39,162 nucleotides of DNA from an uncultured Alphaproteobacteria bacterium (GTDB lineage: Bacteria; Pseudomonadota; Alphaproteobacteria; UBA7985; CAJQQZ01), in assembly GCA_905480575.1 (NCBI GenBank), contig CAJQQZ010000127.1, positions 1 through 39,162 on the forward strand, read 5' to 3'. Shown one piece after another: positions 24,256 to 34,700 of the stretch; positions within the stretch are counted from its first letter, which is position 1, and each line of letters starts with the position of its first letter. The position numbers were made by a program, and so were the translations under genes. Below the pieces are notes generated by a model that worked only from the letters and a program-made list of their open reading frames with translations, was not told the origin of the DNA and did no database searches.

Positions 24256-25506
24256 GTGAACACAAACCCGCTTCGTACAAGTTTCAAGTTTGTCCATGCT
24301 GCCGACTTGCACCTCGATAGTCCACTGAAAAACTTGCGCCTAAAAGAGGCCCAAACAGCCGATGAGATCGCTCGGGCAACAAGGTCTGCGTTCGTTGGAT
24401 TGATTGATCTTTGCCTAGAGAGGCAAGTGGATTTCCTCTTACTCTCAGGTGATATCTATGACGGCGATTGGAGCTCAATGTCCGTCGGTATTTTTTTCGT
24501 TGAGCAGCTGGCCCGTTTGAAAAGCGCCGGAATTTCCGTTTACATTATCCAAGGTAATCATGACGCGGAAAGTAGGATCAGCAAGGATTTCAGGGGCTTG
24601 GTTGGTGATCGTGGCCATTTCTTTGATAGCGAAAAGGCGTCTTCTGTTTCTGTTCCTGGCTTAAACGTGACGATCCATGGGCAGTCGTTTGCTCAACCTG
24701 CTGTGACAGACAATCTGGCTAAACACTACCCAGCCCCGAAGTCAGGAGCCTACAACATCGGCATGCTGCATACAGCACTAGAGGGTGGCAACCGTCATGC
24801 ACCCTATGCGCCTTGCACAGTGAGTGAACTGGTTGCAAAAGGTTATGACTATTGGGCGTTGGGTCACGTGCATGATGCTGCTGTTTTACATACGGTACCT
24901 CACGTTGTCTTTTCCGGTGTTTTGCAAGGCAGATCGATTAGGGAACAGGGCCCCAAAGGGGCATACCTTTGCACTGTTGAAGATGGTGTGCTGGCAGAAC
25001 ACGAGTTTGTTGAACTGTCAACGGTACGGTGGGTACAGGTTGAGATTTCTGTCCAAACAGACTGGAGTCTGAACCAGACACTTGATGCGTTGAAGCAAGT
25101 AATCGAACATGAATTTCAAGCCGCACAGGGTACTCCCATCGCATTAAGAATAGAGTTCAGCCGGAACTTGGAAGTCGATCAAGAAGACTTAGAAGCACAA
25201 GTGCAACTGGTTCTTTCTGAAATTTCTCCGACAGGACTTTGGTTGGAAGCAATCAGGTTTGCCAAGCAAATTGAAAGAGCCTCTCTTCCTGATAGCTCTG
25301 CCATTCGAGAACTTATTGATGACATGACGCATGATGAAGAAGATTTCATCGCTCAAGCGCTTTCATCTATGCAGGACAAGTTACCAGCTCTCCTCAGAAC
25401 CAGCGAAGAATTGGCATATGTTGATGATCGTTCCTTGGAGGAGTGGAAGGCGGTCGGAATTGAATATCTTGAACGTCGGATGCATGACCCGGGCAATGTG
25501 AAATGA
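24256..25506 (+). CDS. yhaO: SbcD/Mre11-like DNA exonuclease (YhaO family)
   Basis: This 416-aa calcineurin-type metallophosphoesterase is related to SbcD/Mre11 and expected to act on DNA ends with its ATPase partner. The metal-binding motifs are all present: Asp17-x-His19, SGD at 64-66, GNHD at 100-103 and GHVH at about 203-206. The C-terminal part (about 260-416) is helical and likely docks on the ATPase. The start is GTG, 11 nt after the upstream stop; the frame has no closer ATG before the conserved HAADLHLDSP strand. It overlaps the next gene by 4 nt (ATGA), the usual arrangement for yhaO/yhaN and sbcD/sbcC. Confidence 0.9.
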   Translation: MNTNPLRTSFKFVHAADLHLDSPLKNLRLKEAQTADEIARATRSAFVGLIDLCLERQVDFLLLSGDIYDGDWSSMSVGIFFVEQLARLKSAGISVYIIQGNHDAESRISKDFRGLVGDRGHFFDSEKASSVSVPGLNVTIHGQSFAQPAVTDNLAKHYPAPKSGAYNIGMLHTALEGGNRHAPYAPCTVSELVAKGYDYWALGHVHDAAVLHTVPHVVFSGVLQGRSIREQGPKGAYLCTVEDGVLAEHEFVELSTVRWVQVEISVQTDWSLNQTLDALKQVIEHEFQAAQGTPIALRIEFSRNLEVDQEDLEAQVQLVLSEISPTGLWLEAIRFAKQIERASLPDSSAIRELIDDMTHDEEDFIAQALSSMQDKLPALLRTSEELAYVDDRSLEEWKAVGIEYLERRMHDPGNVK

Positions 25507-28500
25507 GATTACAATCTCTTGAGCTGCGGACCTTTGGTCATTTCACGAACAAAAGACTAGAGTTTTCTCCGGAGGCGAAACTTCATCTAATCCTGGGCAA
25601 TAATGAGGCTGGTAAAACAACGCTTCTAAAAGCTTACTACCGGTTTCTGTTTGGCTATCCTCGCCTAACAAGAGAAATTGATGAGGCCTTTCTGGCTGCT
25701 CCACAAGACCTTGTTGTCAACGGCGATCTTGTTTTCGACAATGGTGAGCAGCTGTCTCTATCTCGGGAATTAAGAACGCTTAGAGAAGTTGAGAGCGGTG
25801 ACAAACTGAGCGACGGGACCTTGCCCGAAAAGATTGGTTCCATCGAGCAAGATTTTTACCGACTGGTGTTTGCCATGGATCAAACAGCTCTCCGTATTGG
25901 AGGGGAGAATTTGTTGAGAGATACTAAAGGGGGGTTATTTGCTGCCTCTTCAGGCCTGGAAGGAGTTTCCGAACTCATTTCTTCGCTGGAGAAAGAAAGC
26001 AAAGAGATTTTTACACCCCGTGGACAGAAGCAAAAATTGAACGCTGCTTTGTCACGGATAAAAGCCCTAAACGATCAGCAAAAGTCGAATACACTGACAG
26101 TTGCAAAATGGCAGGCGCTAGAAGAAGGCCTCAGTGAACGTAAGGCTGCCGTTGAGCAGCTAGAAGACCAGAGGAAAACAGTTCTTTCTCGTCTAGCTCA
26201 GCTGGCACGCATCAGATCGAACTTAGCCCTGGTTGTTCGTTACAAGCAAACTCAAGCTCAATTGGGGGCGCTTTCTGATCTGCCTGCTTTTTCCGAAGAT
26301 AGAATTCAGAGAATAAGAAGCTCTTTGCTTTCCATCCAACAACAAACTTTCCAGCTCGACAATTTGAAACGGCGGAAGTCAGAGAAAGAAGCTGAGGTCA
26401 AAGGCCTCGATGTGACTTCAGCATTTCTAGAACTTGAGCGGGAGTTTGAGGTTTTTGAAAATGACTACCACCGAATTCTTGCCTTTAGAAACGATCTTCC
26501 CAAACGCCGGGCAGAAATTAGAGAAGCAAGAAACAACGTAACTGCGAGGATTGCTGAGGTTGGTTTACAAGGTGACGCAGCCGACGTGTTGGCTAAGCTC
26601 CCGAATGACGTGGATGTAAAGCTGTTGAGAGATCTCGCCATCCGAGATAGGCAGATACAAGACCAGCAAGCAGCCTTAGAAGACAAGGTCGTTGAAGAGG
26701 AAACTAAGCAAGCGCTGTTGGAAGAAAAGCTATCTAGTGATCCAAAGTCTTTAGATGAGCTAAAGCAGTTGGATGTTTTGTTTGCAAACGTTGGATTGCT
26801 GCATGATCAAACACGTCGCCTTAATCAGACGAAAAACGATCTTGAACAAAAGAAGGGATTGTTAGAGCAACGGTTAACGGCGCTTGGCCTTGGTTCCTTG
26901 CCTCTTTCAGATGTTCCGGCGTTAGAGATACCTGAGCGATCTCGTGTAGAGTATTTCCAGACTAGATTAGATAAAAGCAGCGCAAAGATAGCGGAACTGC
27001 AAACTATTTACGCGGAAGGGGCGAAGAAGCTCACGGCGTTGGAACAAGCCGAAGCAGACCTGCTAAACGGCAGGATTGCGGTCACGAGGGAAGATCTTGA
27101 GCAAACCAGGTCTGATCGCGACGAGATTGTCGTCCAAATAGCGAACGACGGTGTAATGCTTGTGCCCGCACTCAAAAATCAGCTGGCCCACCTTGATCGT
27201 CAGACAGATGATTTATTGCTTCAATCACTTAACCAAGGAAAACTAGATGCTTTGGCTAAACAGAGGGAAGAATTATCACAGGAACTGACGGCGACGAAGG
27301 AAGAGGGGCAAAGCGAACGGAAAATCTTGGACCAAGTTTCGGCAGAATGGCAGGGGTTATGTCAGAAACTTGGTCTGCAGGACAAATCTCCAGCTGATGT
27401 GCTCGAATGGCTGGAAGGGTTTAGAAACCTTCTTAGCCGCAAAATTGAGTGGAATGAGGCTCACTCGAAACTAGAGCATGAGTTTTTGAATCTCGACACA
27501 GATCTCGAACCCATCGCCAACGTCTTGTCGATTCCACAAAGCGCGGATCCAGGGTGGAGAGATAACCTCTGTCAGAAGGCCAACACTTACAAATCAGAGA
27601 TTGAGACTGCCCTTCAGCGTCGCACAGAATTACAAAGTCGTTTGGATGCTGTTGATGAGACGTTAACAGTGGATCGCCGAAAGGTTGAGGGCGTTCGCGC
27701 GAGCAGGGAGCAAGTATCGAAAGACTGGGCTGAGTTGCGGTCCAACCAACAGGGGTTGGATCAGTTTGAGAAACTGCAACACGCAGCCTTGTTTGTCGAC
27801 GGGGTAGACCGGTTAAGAGCTTCCATCGAGAAACTGCAAGACATTGAGCGTCGGGTGAACTCAATGGAAAGCGAAGTCGAGCAGTTCATTGTGCAGACAG
27901 CGCATTTAGCAGGGCTTTGTAGTTTAGACCCCTGTGCTCCGGGTAAAGAATTTGAGCAGGCAAAGGAACTGATACAACTACGTCGTTTAGCTGTCCGTAA
28001 ACACGATCTACAGCAAACGGCTCTGCGTGAGTTGTCGATAGTGGATCAGGAAATTGCTCAATTGGTGATGACGAGTGAGCAAGAACAGCATGGTATTGAT
28101 GTTAGCTTCGACGGTCTTACAAAACCGGAACCTGCTGAAATGGAAGGTTGGTTGGATGAAGCTGGCAAAAGAAATCAGCTTTTGTCGGATGTTAGAGACC
28201 TGGAAATACAGATTTTGAACAATGGACAAGGTCTCGCTCTGGATAGTGCAATTGCGGAAGCAACGGTTGAAGATGCGACAAGCCTCGAACTTGAGACCGA
28301 AGCGCTGACCTTGCAAAAAGATGAACTCGACGCTGAATGGAAAGCAGCTTTGGAGGCCCTAACGAGAGCTCAAGATGCGCGCAATGAAGAGGCCAAGTCC
28401 ACGAGAGATGTTGATACCAGGCAAGCGCTGGAGTTTGCCCTGGCCGAAGCGCGACGTGAAGTCCATCGCTATGTAGAAGTGGCGGCTGCCCATGCTTTGC

Positions 28501-28943
28501 TTAAGGAGTCTCTAAGACAGTTCTACCAAAAAAATCGCACGCCGATATTGCAAGAGGCACAGCAGGCTTTTTCAGTTTTGACCCAGAATCGATACCTTGG
28601 GTTAGAAATTGAAGAGGAGGAAACGGATCCTGTCTATTGCGTCACGGCCGACGGACGCAAAATTCCGTTGAATGGTCTAAGCGAAGGCACAGCAGATCAG
28701 TTGTATCTGGCACTAAGGTTTGCGAAGGTAAAAGACCACTGTAAAAAGTCAGAAGGATTGCCTTTCATAGGGGATGATTTACTCGTTAACTTTGACGATA
28801 AGCGTTCGACCGCGGCATTCGAAGCAATGGCAAATCTCGCTCCGAATTGCCAAATGATCTATCTAACCCACCATCCACATATGGTTGACTTGGCTTATGA
28901 GGCAGTTGGAAAAGAGCATGTTCAGGTACTTGATTTAGCCTGA
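25503..28943 (+). CDS. yhaN: SbcC/Rad50-like AAA ATPase with long coiled coil (YhaN family)
   Basis: This 1146-aa ABC-type ATPase is the partner of the YhaO-like nuclease in an Mre11/Rad50-type DNA repair complex. The Walker A motif GNNEAGKTT is at residues 32-40. A long coiled-coil arm rich in Glu, Gln and Lys covers about 180-1030. The ABC signature GLSEGTADQLYLALRFA (about 1060) and Walker B (LPFIGDDLLVNFDD, about 1087-1100) close the head domain. No zinc-hook CxxC is evident in the middle of the coil, which fits the YhaN group rather than SbcC. Its last 22 nt overlap the convergent chaC gene. Confidence 0.9.
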   Translation: MRLQSLELRTFGHFTNKRLEFSPEAKLHLILGNNEAGKTTLLKAYYRFLFGYPRLTREIDEAFLAAPQDLVVNGDLVFDNGEQLSLSRELRTLREVESGDKLSDGTLPEKIGSIEQDFYRLVFAMDQTALRIGGENLLRDTKGGLFAASSGLEGVSELISSLEKESKEIFTPRGQKQKLNAALSRIKALNDQQKSNTLTVAKWQALEEGLSERKAAVEQLEDQRKTVLSRLAQLARIRSNLALVVRYKQTQAQLGALSDLPAFSEDRIQRIRSSLLSIQQQTFQLDNLKRRKSEKEAEVKGLDVTSAFLELEREFEVFENDYHRILAFRNDLPKRRAEIREARNNVTARIAEVGLQGDAADVLAKLPNDVDVKLLRDLAIRDRQIQDQQAALEDKVVEEETKQALLEEKLSSDPKSLDELKQLDVLFANVGLLHDQTRRLNQTKNDLEQKKGLLEQRLTALGLGSLPLSDVPALEIPERSRVEYFQTRLDKSSAKIAELQTIYAEGAKKLTALEQAEADLLNGRIAVTREDLEQTRSDRDEIVVQIANDGVMLVPALKNQLAHLDRQTDDLLLQSLNQGKLDALAKQREELSQELTATKEEGQSERKILDQVSAEWQGLCQKLGLQDKSPADVLEWLEGFRNLLSRKIEWNEAHSKLEHEFLNLDTDLEPIANVLSIPQSADPGWRDNLCQKANTYKSEIETALQRRTELQSRLDAVDETLTVDRRKVEGVRASREQVSKDWAELRSNQQGLDQFEKLQHAALFVDGVDRLRASIEKLQDIERRVNSMESEVEQFIVQTAHLAGLCSLDPCAPGKEFEQAKELIQLRRLAVRKHDLQQTALRELSIVDQEIAQLVMTSEQEQHGIDVSFDGLTKPEPAEMEGWLDEAGKRNQLLSDVRDLEIQILNNGQGLALDSAIAEATVEDATSLELETEALTLQKDELDAEWKAALEALTRAQDARNEEAKSTRDVDTRQALEFALAEARREVHRYVEVAAAHALLKESLRQFYQKNRTPILQEAQQAFSVLTQNRYLGLEIEEEETDPVYCVTADGRKIPLNGLSEGTADQLYLALRFAKVKDHCKKSEGLPFIGDDLLVNFDDKRSTAAFEAMANLAPNCQMIYLTHHPHMVDLAYEAVGKEHVQVLDLA

Positions 28944-29596
28944 TGCTGCCTGACCTTGTCGGCCAACTCACTCATTGATGGATCGTGAATATCCAGGTCC
29001 GCGAGATGAGATACCGTATTGTAAAGGTATTCACTTGCTGTGCCTAGATGACCGTGACCCGTCGCAAGTAAATGCAAGCTTTCCTCTTCACTGACGGAAT
29101 CCAAGTAGCGCGGATGTTCCGGATTGCTGAGGAAAGCGACACCGTGGAACAATTCGCCCTCTGATGTTCTGAGCTCAACCCACCCCGGCGTATAGGATTT
29201 CATGGGCATCTCTCTGGACCAGAGAATAAAAAGCTCTTCTTCCAGATTGTCAGGATCGACTTGTAAAGCGATACCCTCACAGCTGCCACCACTTTTAAGA
29301 GCCAACATCAACCCTGGCGTTTCAGGCGTGCCACGACCGATAAAGGATTTGAGGCAGAAGGAGCGGTGATACCCCTGTAGACTACAGTAACGACGTTCTA
29401 CAAAGTTAAATGCAGGATTCCACAGCAGTGAGCCATAGCCAAAGATCCAAACAGGGCCTTTGGTGGGTTGATTGTCTAACATGAAGGAGACCGAGGAGCG
29501 CAGCTGGTCTTCCGTTTGACACTCGTCAGAGAGGCCAGCCTTCTTGATCATTTCGCTGACATAACCGGAACGGATTGAATCGCGCGTCAAACTCAT
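28922..29596 (-). CDS. chaC: Gamma-glutamylcyclotransferase, ChaC type
   Basis: This 224-aa cytoplasmic enzyme of the ChaC family splits glutathione into Cys-Gly and 5-oxoproline. The substrate-binding loop FGYGSLLW is at residues 52-59, followed by GYHRSFCLKS, a PGLMLAL strand and the Glu-bearing LWSREM segment (about 131-136) that carries the likely catalytic Glu. Its product, 5-oxoproline, is the substrate of PxpABC encoded about 7 kb away in this window. The gene lies 15 nt downstream of the alkA-like gene on the same strand, and its 3' end overlaps yhaN by 22 nt. Confidence 0.9.
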   Translation of the reverse strand: MSLTRDSIRSGYVSEMIKKAGLSDECQTEDQLRSSVSFMLDNQPTKGPVWIFGYGSLLWNPAFNFVERRYCSLQGYHRSFCLKSFIGRGTPETPGLMLALKSGGSCEGIALQVDPDNLEEELFILWSREMPMKSYTPGWVELRTSEGELFHGVAFLSNPEHPRYLDSVSEEESLHLLATGHGHLGTASEYLYNTVSHLADLDIHDPSMSELADKVRQHQAKSST

Positions 29597-29611
29597 TTGA
29601 ATAAAACTCTA

Positions 29612-30202
29612 TTAGTCCAATGAAGTGCTACCATAAAGGTGCCAAAGAAAAAGGCAACCGGCACTTCGGTGCGGACGCCATGGTTCTAAAAAAGTGATCA
29701 ACTCTTTTGCCGTTGGTTTCTCTTTGAGGTTCTTGAGGCGTTGGTAGCCTATTTGGATCGCAAGATCTGCGGAAGGGCAAATATCGCGCCGACCTTCCGC
29801 GAACATGAGATAGATTTCCGCACTCCAAGGACCGAACCCTTTCAGCGTCGTGATCATTTTTGTGGCCGCGTCGTCGTCTGACTGTTCAAGGAGATCAAAA
29901 TCGAGTTGCCCAGATACAATGGCGGCGGAAAGCCCTAGTGCATAGTCGACTTTGCGCCAACTTAGGCCGCAGGCTTGTATCTCCTCGCGCGTGAATGTGT
30001 TGAGCTGGTGAGCCGTTACTTCGGGTTCCAACAGCTCGACGAGCCGTTTCCACACAGACGCTGCTGCTTTGGTTGAGATCTGCTGGCCAACGATCGCCTG
30101 AAGCAAAGTCTCAAATCCTTTTGGTCGAAATCTGGGGGAGGGATCGCCAATGTCCGCGCGTTTGATTGCGAGTTCCGGATCAATGGAACAGAGTTCATTC
30201 AA
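29612..30202 (-). CDS. DNA-3-methyladenine glycosylase II (AlkA-type, HhH-GPD family)
   Basis: This base-excision repair glycosylase of 196 aa removes alkylated bases. The helix-hairpin-helix LKGFGPWSAEIYL (about residues 120-132) is followed by catalytic Asp146 in CPSADLAI, the HhH-GPD signature. FETLLQAIVGQQIS (about 30-43) is the usual N-terminal helix pair. It lacks the extra N-terminal domain of E. coli AlkA (282 aa) and matches the short form found in many alphaproteobacteria. The yhaO/yhaN pair nearby is also DNA repair, but it lies on the other strand. The chaC gene follows after 15 nt. Confidence 0.9.
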   Translation of the reverse strand: MNELCSIDPELAIKRADIGDPSPRFRPKGFETLLQAIVGQQISTKAAASVWKRLVELLEPEVTAHQLNTFTREEIQACGLSWRKVDYALGLSAAIVSGQLDFDLLEQSDDDAATKMITTLKGFGPWSAEIYLMFAEGRRDICPSADLAIQIGYQRLKNLKEKPTAKELITFLEPWRPHRSAGCLFLWHLYGSTSLD

Positions 30203-30349
30203 GGCTGAGGATATCGCCGTTTGATCTAAGCTGTGAATGGTTAGGGGCTTTCTTTGAATTACAGTTCAATCGTTAGCCTGCTTTTCACTTGTTTTCTATG
30301 AAATTGCTAGTAAGGCTAGCGGAAACATAAATCATCCCAAGAGGAAGCA

Positions 30350-31720
30350 ATGAACGTTCGCATTGATAACGTTGATTTAAAAGAACTCGATAAACAATAC
30401 GTTCTTCACCCAACCACCGCTTTGGCCGCACATTTGGACAAGGGGCCAACCATTGCACAATCGGCGGTGAACTGTAGCGTGAAAGACACCGATGGCGAAG
30501 AAAGATTGGATGCCGTTGGTGGCCTTTGGTGCGTGAATGCAGGCTATGGTCGTAAAGAACTAGCCGACGCGATGGCGGACCAGGCAAAAGAGCTCGGATA
30601 TTTCCATTCTTTCTCATCCATGTCCAATTCGCCCATGATTCGCTTATCAGAGAGATTGGTGAACTTAGTTGGTGGCAAGATGAGTAAGGTTTTTTACGGA
30701 ACCTCTGGCTCAGACTGCAATGATTCTTTGATTAAAATCGTCTGGAATTACAACTACTTGCGTGGAAAGCCACAAAAGCAGAAGGTCATCTCCAGAGATT
30801 ATGCCTACCATGGTGTTTCTATTGCCACTGCTAGTTTGACCGGTATCGGTGCTTTTCATCGTGGCTTCGGTTTGCCATTGCCTTTTGTGGTTCATACTTC
30901 CTGTCCGCACTATTATCGCTATGGTGAAGAAGGTGAGAGTGAAGAGGCCTTTTGTGATCGGATGATCAGAGATCTAGAAGAGCTTATCGAACGAGAAAGT
31001 GCTGATTCTATTGGTGCCATGATCGCGGAACCCATCATGGGCGCTGGTGGTGTTATTGTGCCACCCAAAGGCTATTTCGAAAAAGTTCAAAAAGTTCTTC
31101 AAGAGAACGACATCCTGCTGATCGCCGACGAAGTGATTTGTGGGTTTGGGCGTCTAGGGACTTGGTTCGGGCATCACTATTTCGGGTTCGAGCCGGATAT
31201 GATTGCATCTGCTAAGGGGATCACTTCTGGTTACTTCCCCATGTCCGCTGCTTTTATCAGTGAAGATATTTGGCAAACGCTCCTGAGTGGTTCGGAAGAA
31301 TTGGGTATCTTTGCCCATGGTTACACCTATTCGGGACATCCGGTGGGCGCAGCGACTGCTTTAGCCAATCTGGACATTCTTGAACGTGAAAGTTTGGTCG
31401 AGAATGCAGCAAAAGTCGGGGCCTACATGCATCAAGGCCTCCAGGAGCGCATATTAACCCATCCCCATGTCGGAGAGATCAGGGGACATGGCCTCATCGC
31501 GGCTGTTCAACTCGTTGAATCCAAAGAGCCTAAGAAGTTCTATGAAGCGGCTGACAAACCGGCTGCACCAGTTGCTGCTGCTGCTATGAACCACGGCTTG
31601 ATTATTCGACCATTGCCGACTGGTGATTCCCTGGCGATTTCACCACCACTCGTGATTACCGAGAAGGAAGTTGATTTCTTGTTGGATAGTTTACTCAAAG
31701 CACTCGACGACGTTTATTGA
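30350..31720 (+). CDS. Class III (omega) PLP aminotransferase
   Basis: This 456-aa pyridoxal-phosphate enzyme moves the terminal amino group of an amine or omega-amino acid to a keto acid such as pyruvate. It has LWCVNAGYGRKELADA (about residues 59-74), the phosphate-binding YGTSGSDCND (about 108-117), YAYHGVS (about 144-150), the Asp-Glu pair in LLIADEVICGFGR (about 256-268) and the Schiff-base Lys289 in SAKGITSGYFP. Possible substrates include taurine, beta-alanine, putrescine or GABA; taurine would suit the SoeABC/TauE genes in this window, but that is a guess. SD-like AGAGGAAG lies just ahead of the ATG. The gene ends in a 7-nt convergent overlap with the transglutaminase-like gene. Confidence 0.9.
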   Translation: MNVRIDNVDLKELDKQYVLHPTTALAAHLDKGPTIAQSAVNCSVKDTDGEERLDAVGGLWCVNAGYGRKELADAMADQAKELGYFHSFSSMSNSPMIRLSERLVNLVGGKMSKVFYGTSGSDCNDSLIKIVWNYNYLRGKPQKQKVISRDYAYHGVSIATASLTGIGAFHRGFGLPLPFVVHTSCPHYYRYGEEGESEEAFCDRMIRDLEELIERESADSIGAMIAEPIMGAGGVIVPPKGYFEKVQKVLQENDILLIADEVICGFGRLGTWFGHHYFGFEPDMIASAKGITSGYFPMSAAFISEDIWQTLLSGSEELGIFAHGYTYSGHPVGAATALANLDILERESLVENAAKVGAYMHQGLQERILTHPHVGEIRGHGLIAAVQLVESKEPKKFYEAADKPAAPVAAAAMNHGLIIRPLPTGDSLAISPPLVITEKEVDFLLDSLLKALDDVY

Positions 31721-34700
31721 TCTCTAAGATCTAGCGTCATTGGTAGGGCGTGATTTGGACGAACAGCCGGTGTCTCTGCAACCAGAGTCATCGGCGCGTC
31801 CTCGCTGTCGAACAAATCCTTCGCAACATCGTAAGAGAAGGACACGACGGTCTTTAGATCCCAAAGATCGATGAGGCTGAAATCAAAGACATTTGTGGGA
31901 GCAAAGGTTTCGGTGCTGTGATGTTGGAATCGGACACCCGCACACGTGAAGTTGCCACCAGGTCCGTTGAATTTGCTCAGCGGCAAGCGTTCGCCATTAC
32001 AAAGTATCGCGTATCGTTGCTCATCCAGTCCGATCGCTGTTATCGATAACCGATCAACGCCTTCGGGATAAAGCGGTTCAAAGGCGTGGTTCAGTTCCAA
32101 CGCAGCGCCATCATAATCTATGCGCCCCAACAAGGGGTATCTTTCGATCCATAGCTCACTAAACCATCCGGCATCAAGAATGATACCATGATCTTTGAGG
32201 TCATTGATCAAACAGGTGAAATCAGCCCAGATAACAGACGGCAGGCAATAACGGTCATGATAGAGACCGCCCCAGCGCTTAAATCTTCCAGTCAATGGTG
32301 CGTTGATACAGCGTGCTACCATAGCTCTCAATAAGAGGTCGAAGAGGATCGCTGTGCTGGTGTTGGAGACGCCATTCAGGCCTGTGAGTGTCACTTCTGC
32401 TTGTTGACGCTCCGGTGATGCAGCTGGCCATAACCTGGAAACATCTGCGATGAGCGCGGAGTTTTCTTCTGAATCGGGCCCCAAGATCCGACGGAGTTGT
32501 TTGTCCATCCGTCGAAGAAGTTGTCCCTCTTTGACCTGCTCAGTCCCTTCCAATGGTTCAAGGTTACCTAATGCAAGTTCGAGTTCATAAAGGCGGGGTT
32601 CGCCGAGGGTTTCGGGCAACGCCCCGTGGGCCAGCCCTGGATTGGTCAAGGGAACAGCACCGAACAAACGCGATAGACTCGGATAGTTCTGCCAATAAAG
32701 TAACAAACCGCGCAACAGATCAGGTCTATCGTAGAAAGGACTGTCTTCAGCATTGGCACCGCTTAGTGTCACTCTGCGGCCATTGAGAAATGACCGACGT
32801 AGCTTTGGAATGCGCGGCAAGCCATCGACAAATCCCCGGGTTTCCGCGATGGCGGAGAGGTCCTCAGAGAACTTACGCATTTCTTTCCAACTTGGTTGCG
32901 CACCGGTTTCGAAGAATACTTCCATGGTGGAGGCGGAAAGGGTTAGTTTCCTGAAGCCATCACTAGATAAAGGAAGGGCACCAGAAAGCCGAACAGGTTG
33001 GTCCGTTGCTGATGTAACAGTTGCCAACGCGCGTAGAAGTGCTTTGTAAGCCCGTGAGTTGAGACCCGACGGCAACGAAACCAAGAGGTAGCCGATTCCT
33101 GGTTCAACAGTGATGTTTAACCCATCTTCCGGAAAATCATCAGGAAGGGCCTGTGTAACCCGGAGTGCAGCGAGTTGATCGTCTGGCCGTAAATAGAGTT
33201 TGGTATGGGCGAGGTGTTCTGAAAGATCTTGCCAGCTCTCCGCATTCTTGCGTTTGTCACGCCATCTCAAAAGGAGTGAGAATGCAGACGGTATCTTTGC
33301 TTTCTCCTGTAAACGATCGATTAGGGACTGTTTGTCGTCGCGACTGTCTTCACCACTTGGGTCTAGCAAGGCCTCGGTGGACAATTCCTGAAGTACGTCG
33401 TCAAACCCAGCAACAACCGCATCTTCTTCCAAGCCAAGTTCTTTGGTCAAACGCAAGAAAAGGACTTCTGCATCTTGAATGGTTGGATGGCGGGTGTGAT
33501 CTTGATCCAGCCAAGGATCAGGCGCATCCCAAAGAGCTTCCTTTTTGCCTCGTTCATGCCAAACCAACGACCAAGTGCCGCTTTCTGCGCCATGGTTCTG
33601 GGATTGTTCACTTGGCTCAAAATGGAGGAAACCATGAGGAGCGACTTGCTCTTTTAGAGTTTGAACCAGTTTCAAAGACGGCAAAACAATGTCTGTTTCA
33701 TTGTCTTCGTCGGCAGATGCTGCTGCGTTCGGTGCATGGCTGAAACAGAGACTTGTCGCAGTGTAAAGTTTGTGACCTGCTGCAACAATGACATGGTCAA
33801 TGTCTTGTGCGGCCTTTGCAATCTCAGACCAGTTGTCTTTAGCATCTGTCGAAGATTTCTCTGGCGTCCAGGCGACGAGTTCAGCGTCCAATTTATGGTT
33901 AAACTTAACGCTCGCTCGTTCACTGCTGCCGGACAAAGGAGCAGCAAGATCGGGCGTGGGTGAGTTGGTTAGTGCCAAATAGTTATTGTCAATCACACTG
34001 CCATTTGTCGGGTCTAGCCCTATCCATCCAGCACCTGGGAAAAAAGCCTCGGTCCAAGCGTGTAACGTCGGTTTGCCGTTTCGACCTTTGCCTAGTTGCT
34101 TGGGAAGCCTGTAACCGACCGTAAGGCGTGCCCCGAGACCAAGATGGCGTAAGACTTCTGTCAGCAACCAAGCTTGGTCTCTCACCGTTCCCTTTTTCCG
34201 CTTGAGGGTCGAGGATGGGGATTGTACTTGCCCACCAGTCTCTTTGTCTAACTGAACGTCTTCTCGGATCTTGGATAGAATGAAGGCGATCGCTTCATTG
34301 GTTGCCATACTTTCCCTTGGAAGGGAGAGCATCCAGTCTCTAAAGGCGCCGTCCATCGGACCAGCTTTGCCGAAAGAGGTTAGTTGGCGTTGCAGCTCTC
34401 CTTCGTATCGAAAAGGAAAGGTCTCCGCTTCAGGGAGTAGATCGTCAAATGGATCAAGAGCATCTTCTATCTCAACCGCTAATCGCGTTGTGACCGAGAA
34501 TGTCTTTGTGGCTTCCGGGACAGTGACCAGCGCCAAGTAATTGCCAAAGGGATCCTGTTGCCACGATACCTTGGAAGAGGCTGGCTCAATAGATAGCTTA
34601 AATGATGCCACCTTGCTTCGACAATGCGGTGTTGGTCTTAATCTGATGGATTGAGGACCGAGGCGCACTGGCTTGTCGTAGGTGTAAGAGCTGTGGTGGT

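Noticed and set aside
24256-28943. YhaO/YhaN pair as an anti-phage nuclease system
   Set aside because: All motifs and the ATGA coupling fit the widespread housekeeping Mre11/Rad50-like pair, and no defence genes adjoin it.
33165-33743. 192-codon plus-strand open frame
   Set aside because: It lies fully inside the DUF2126 protein gene on the other strand and has a low-complexity Cys/His/Leu composition.
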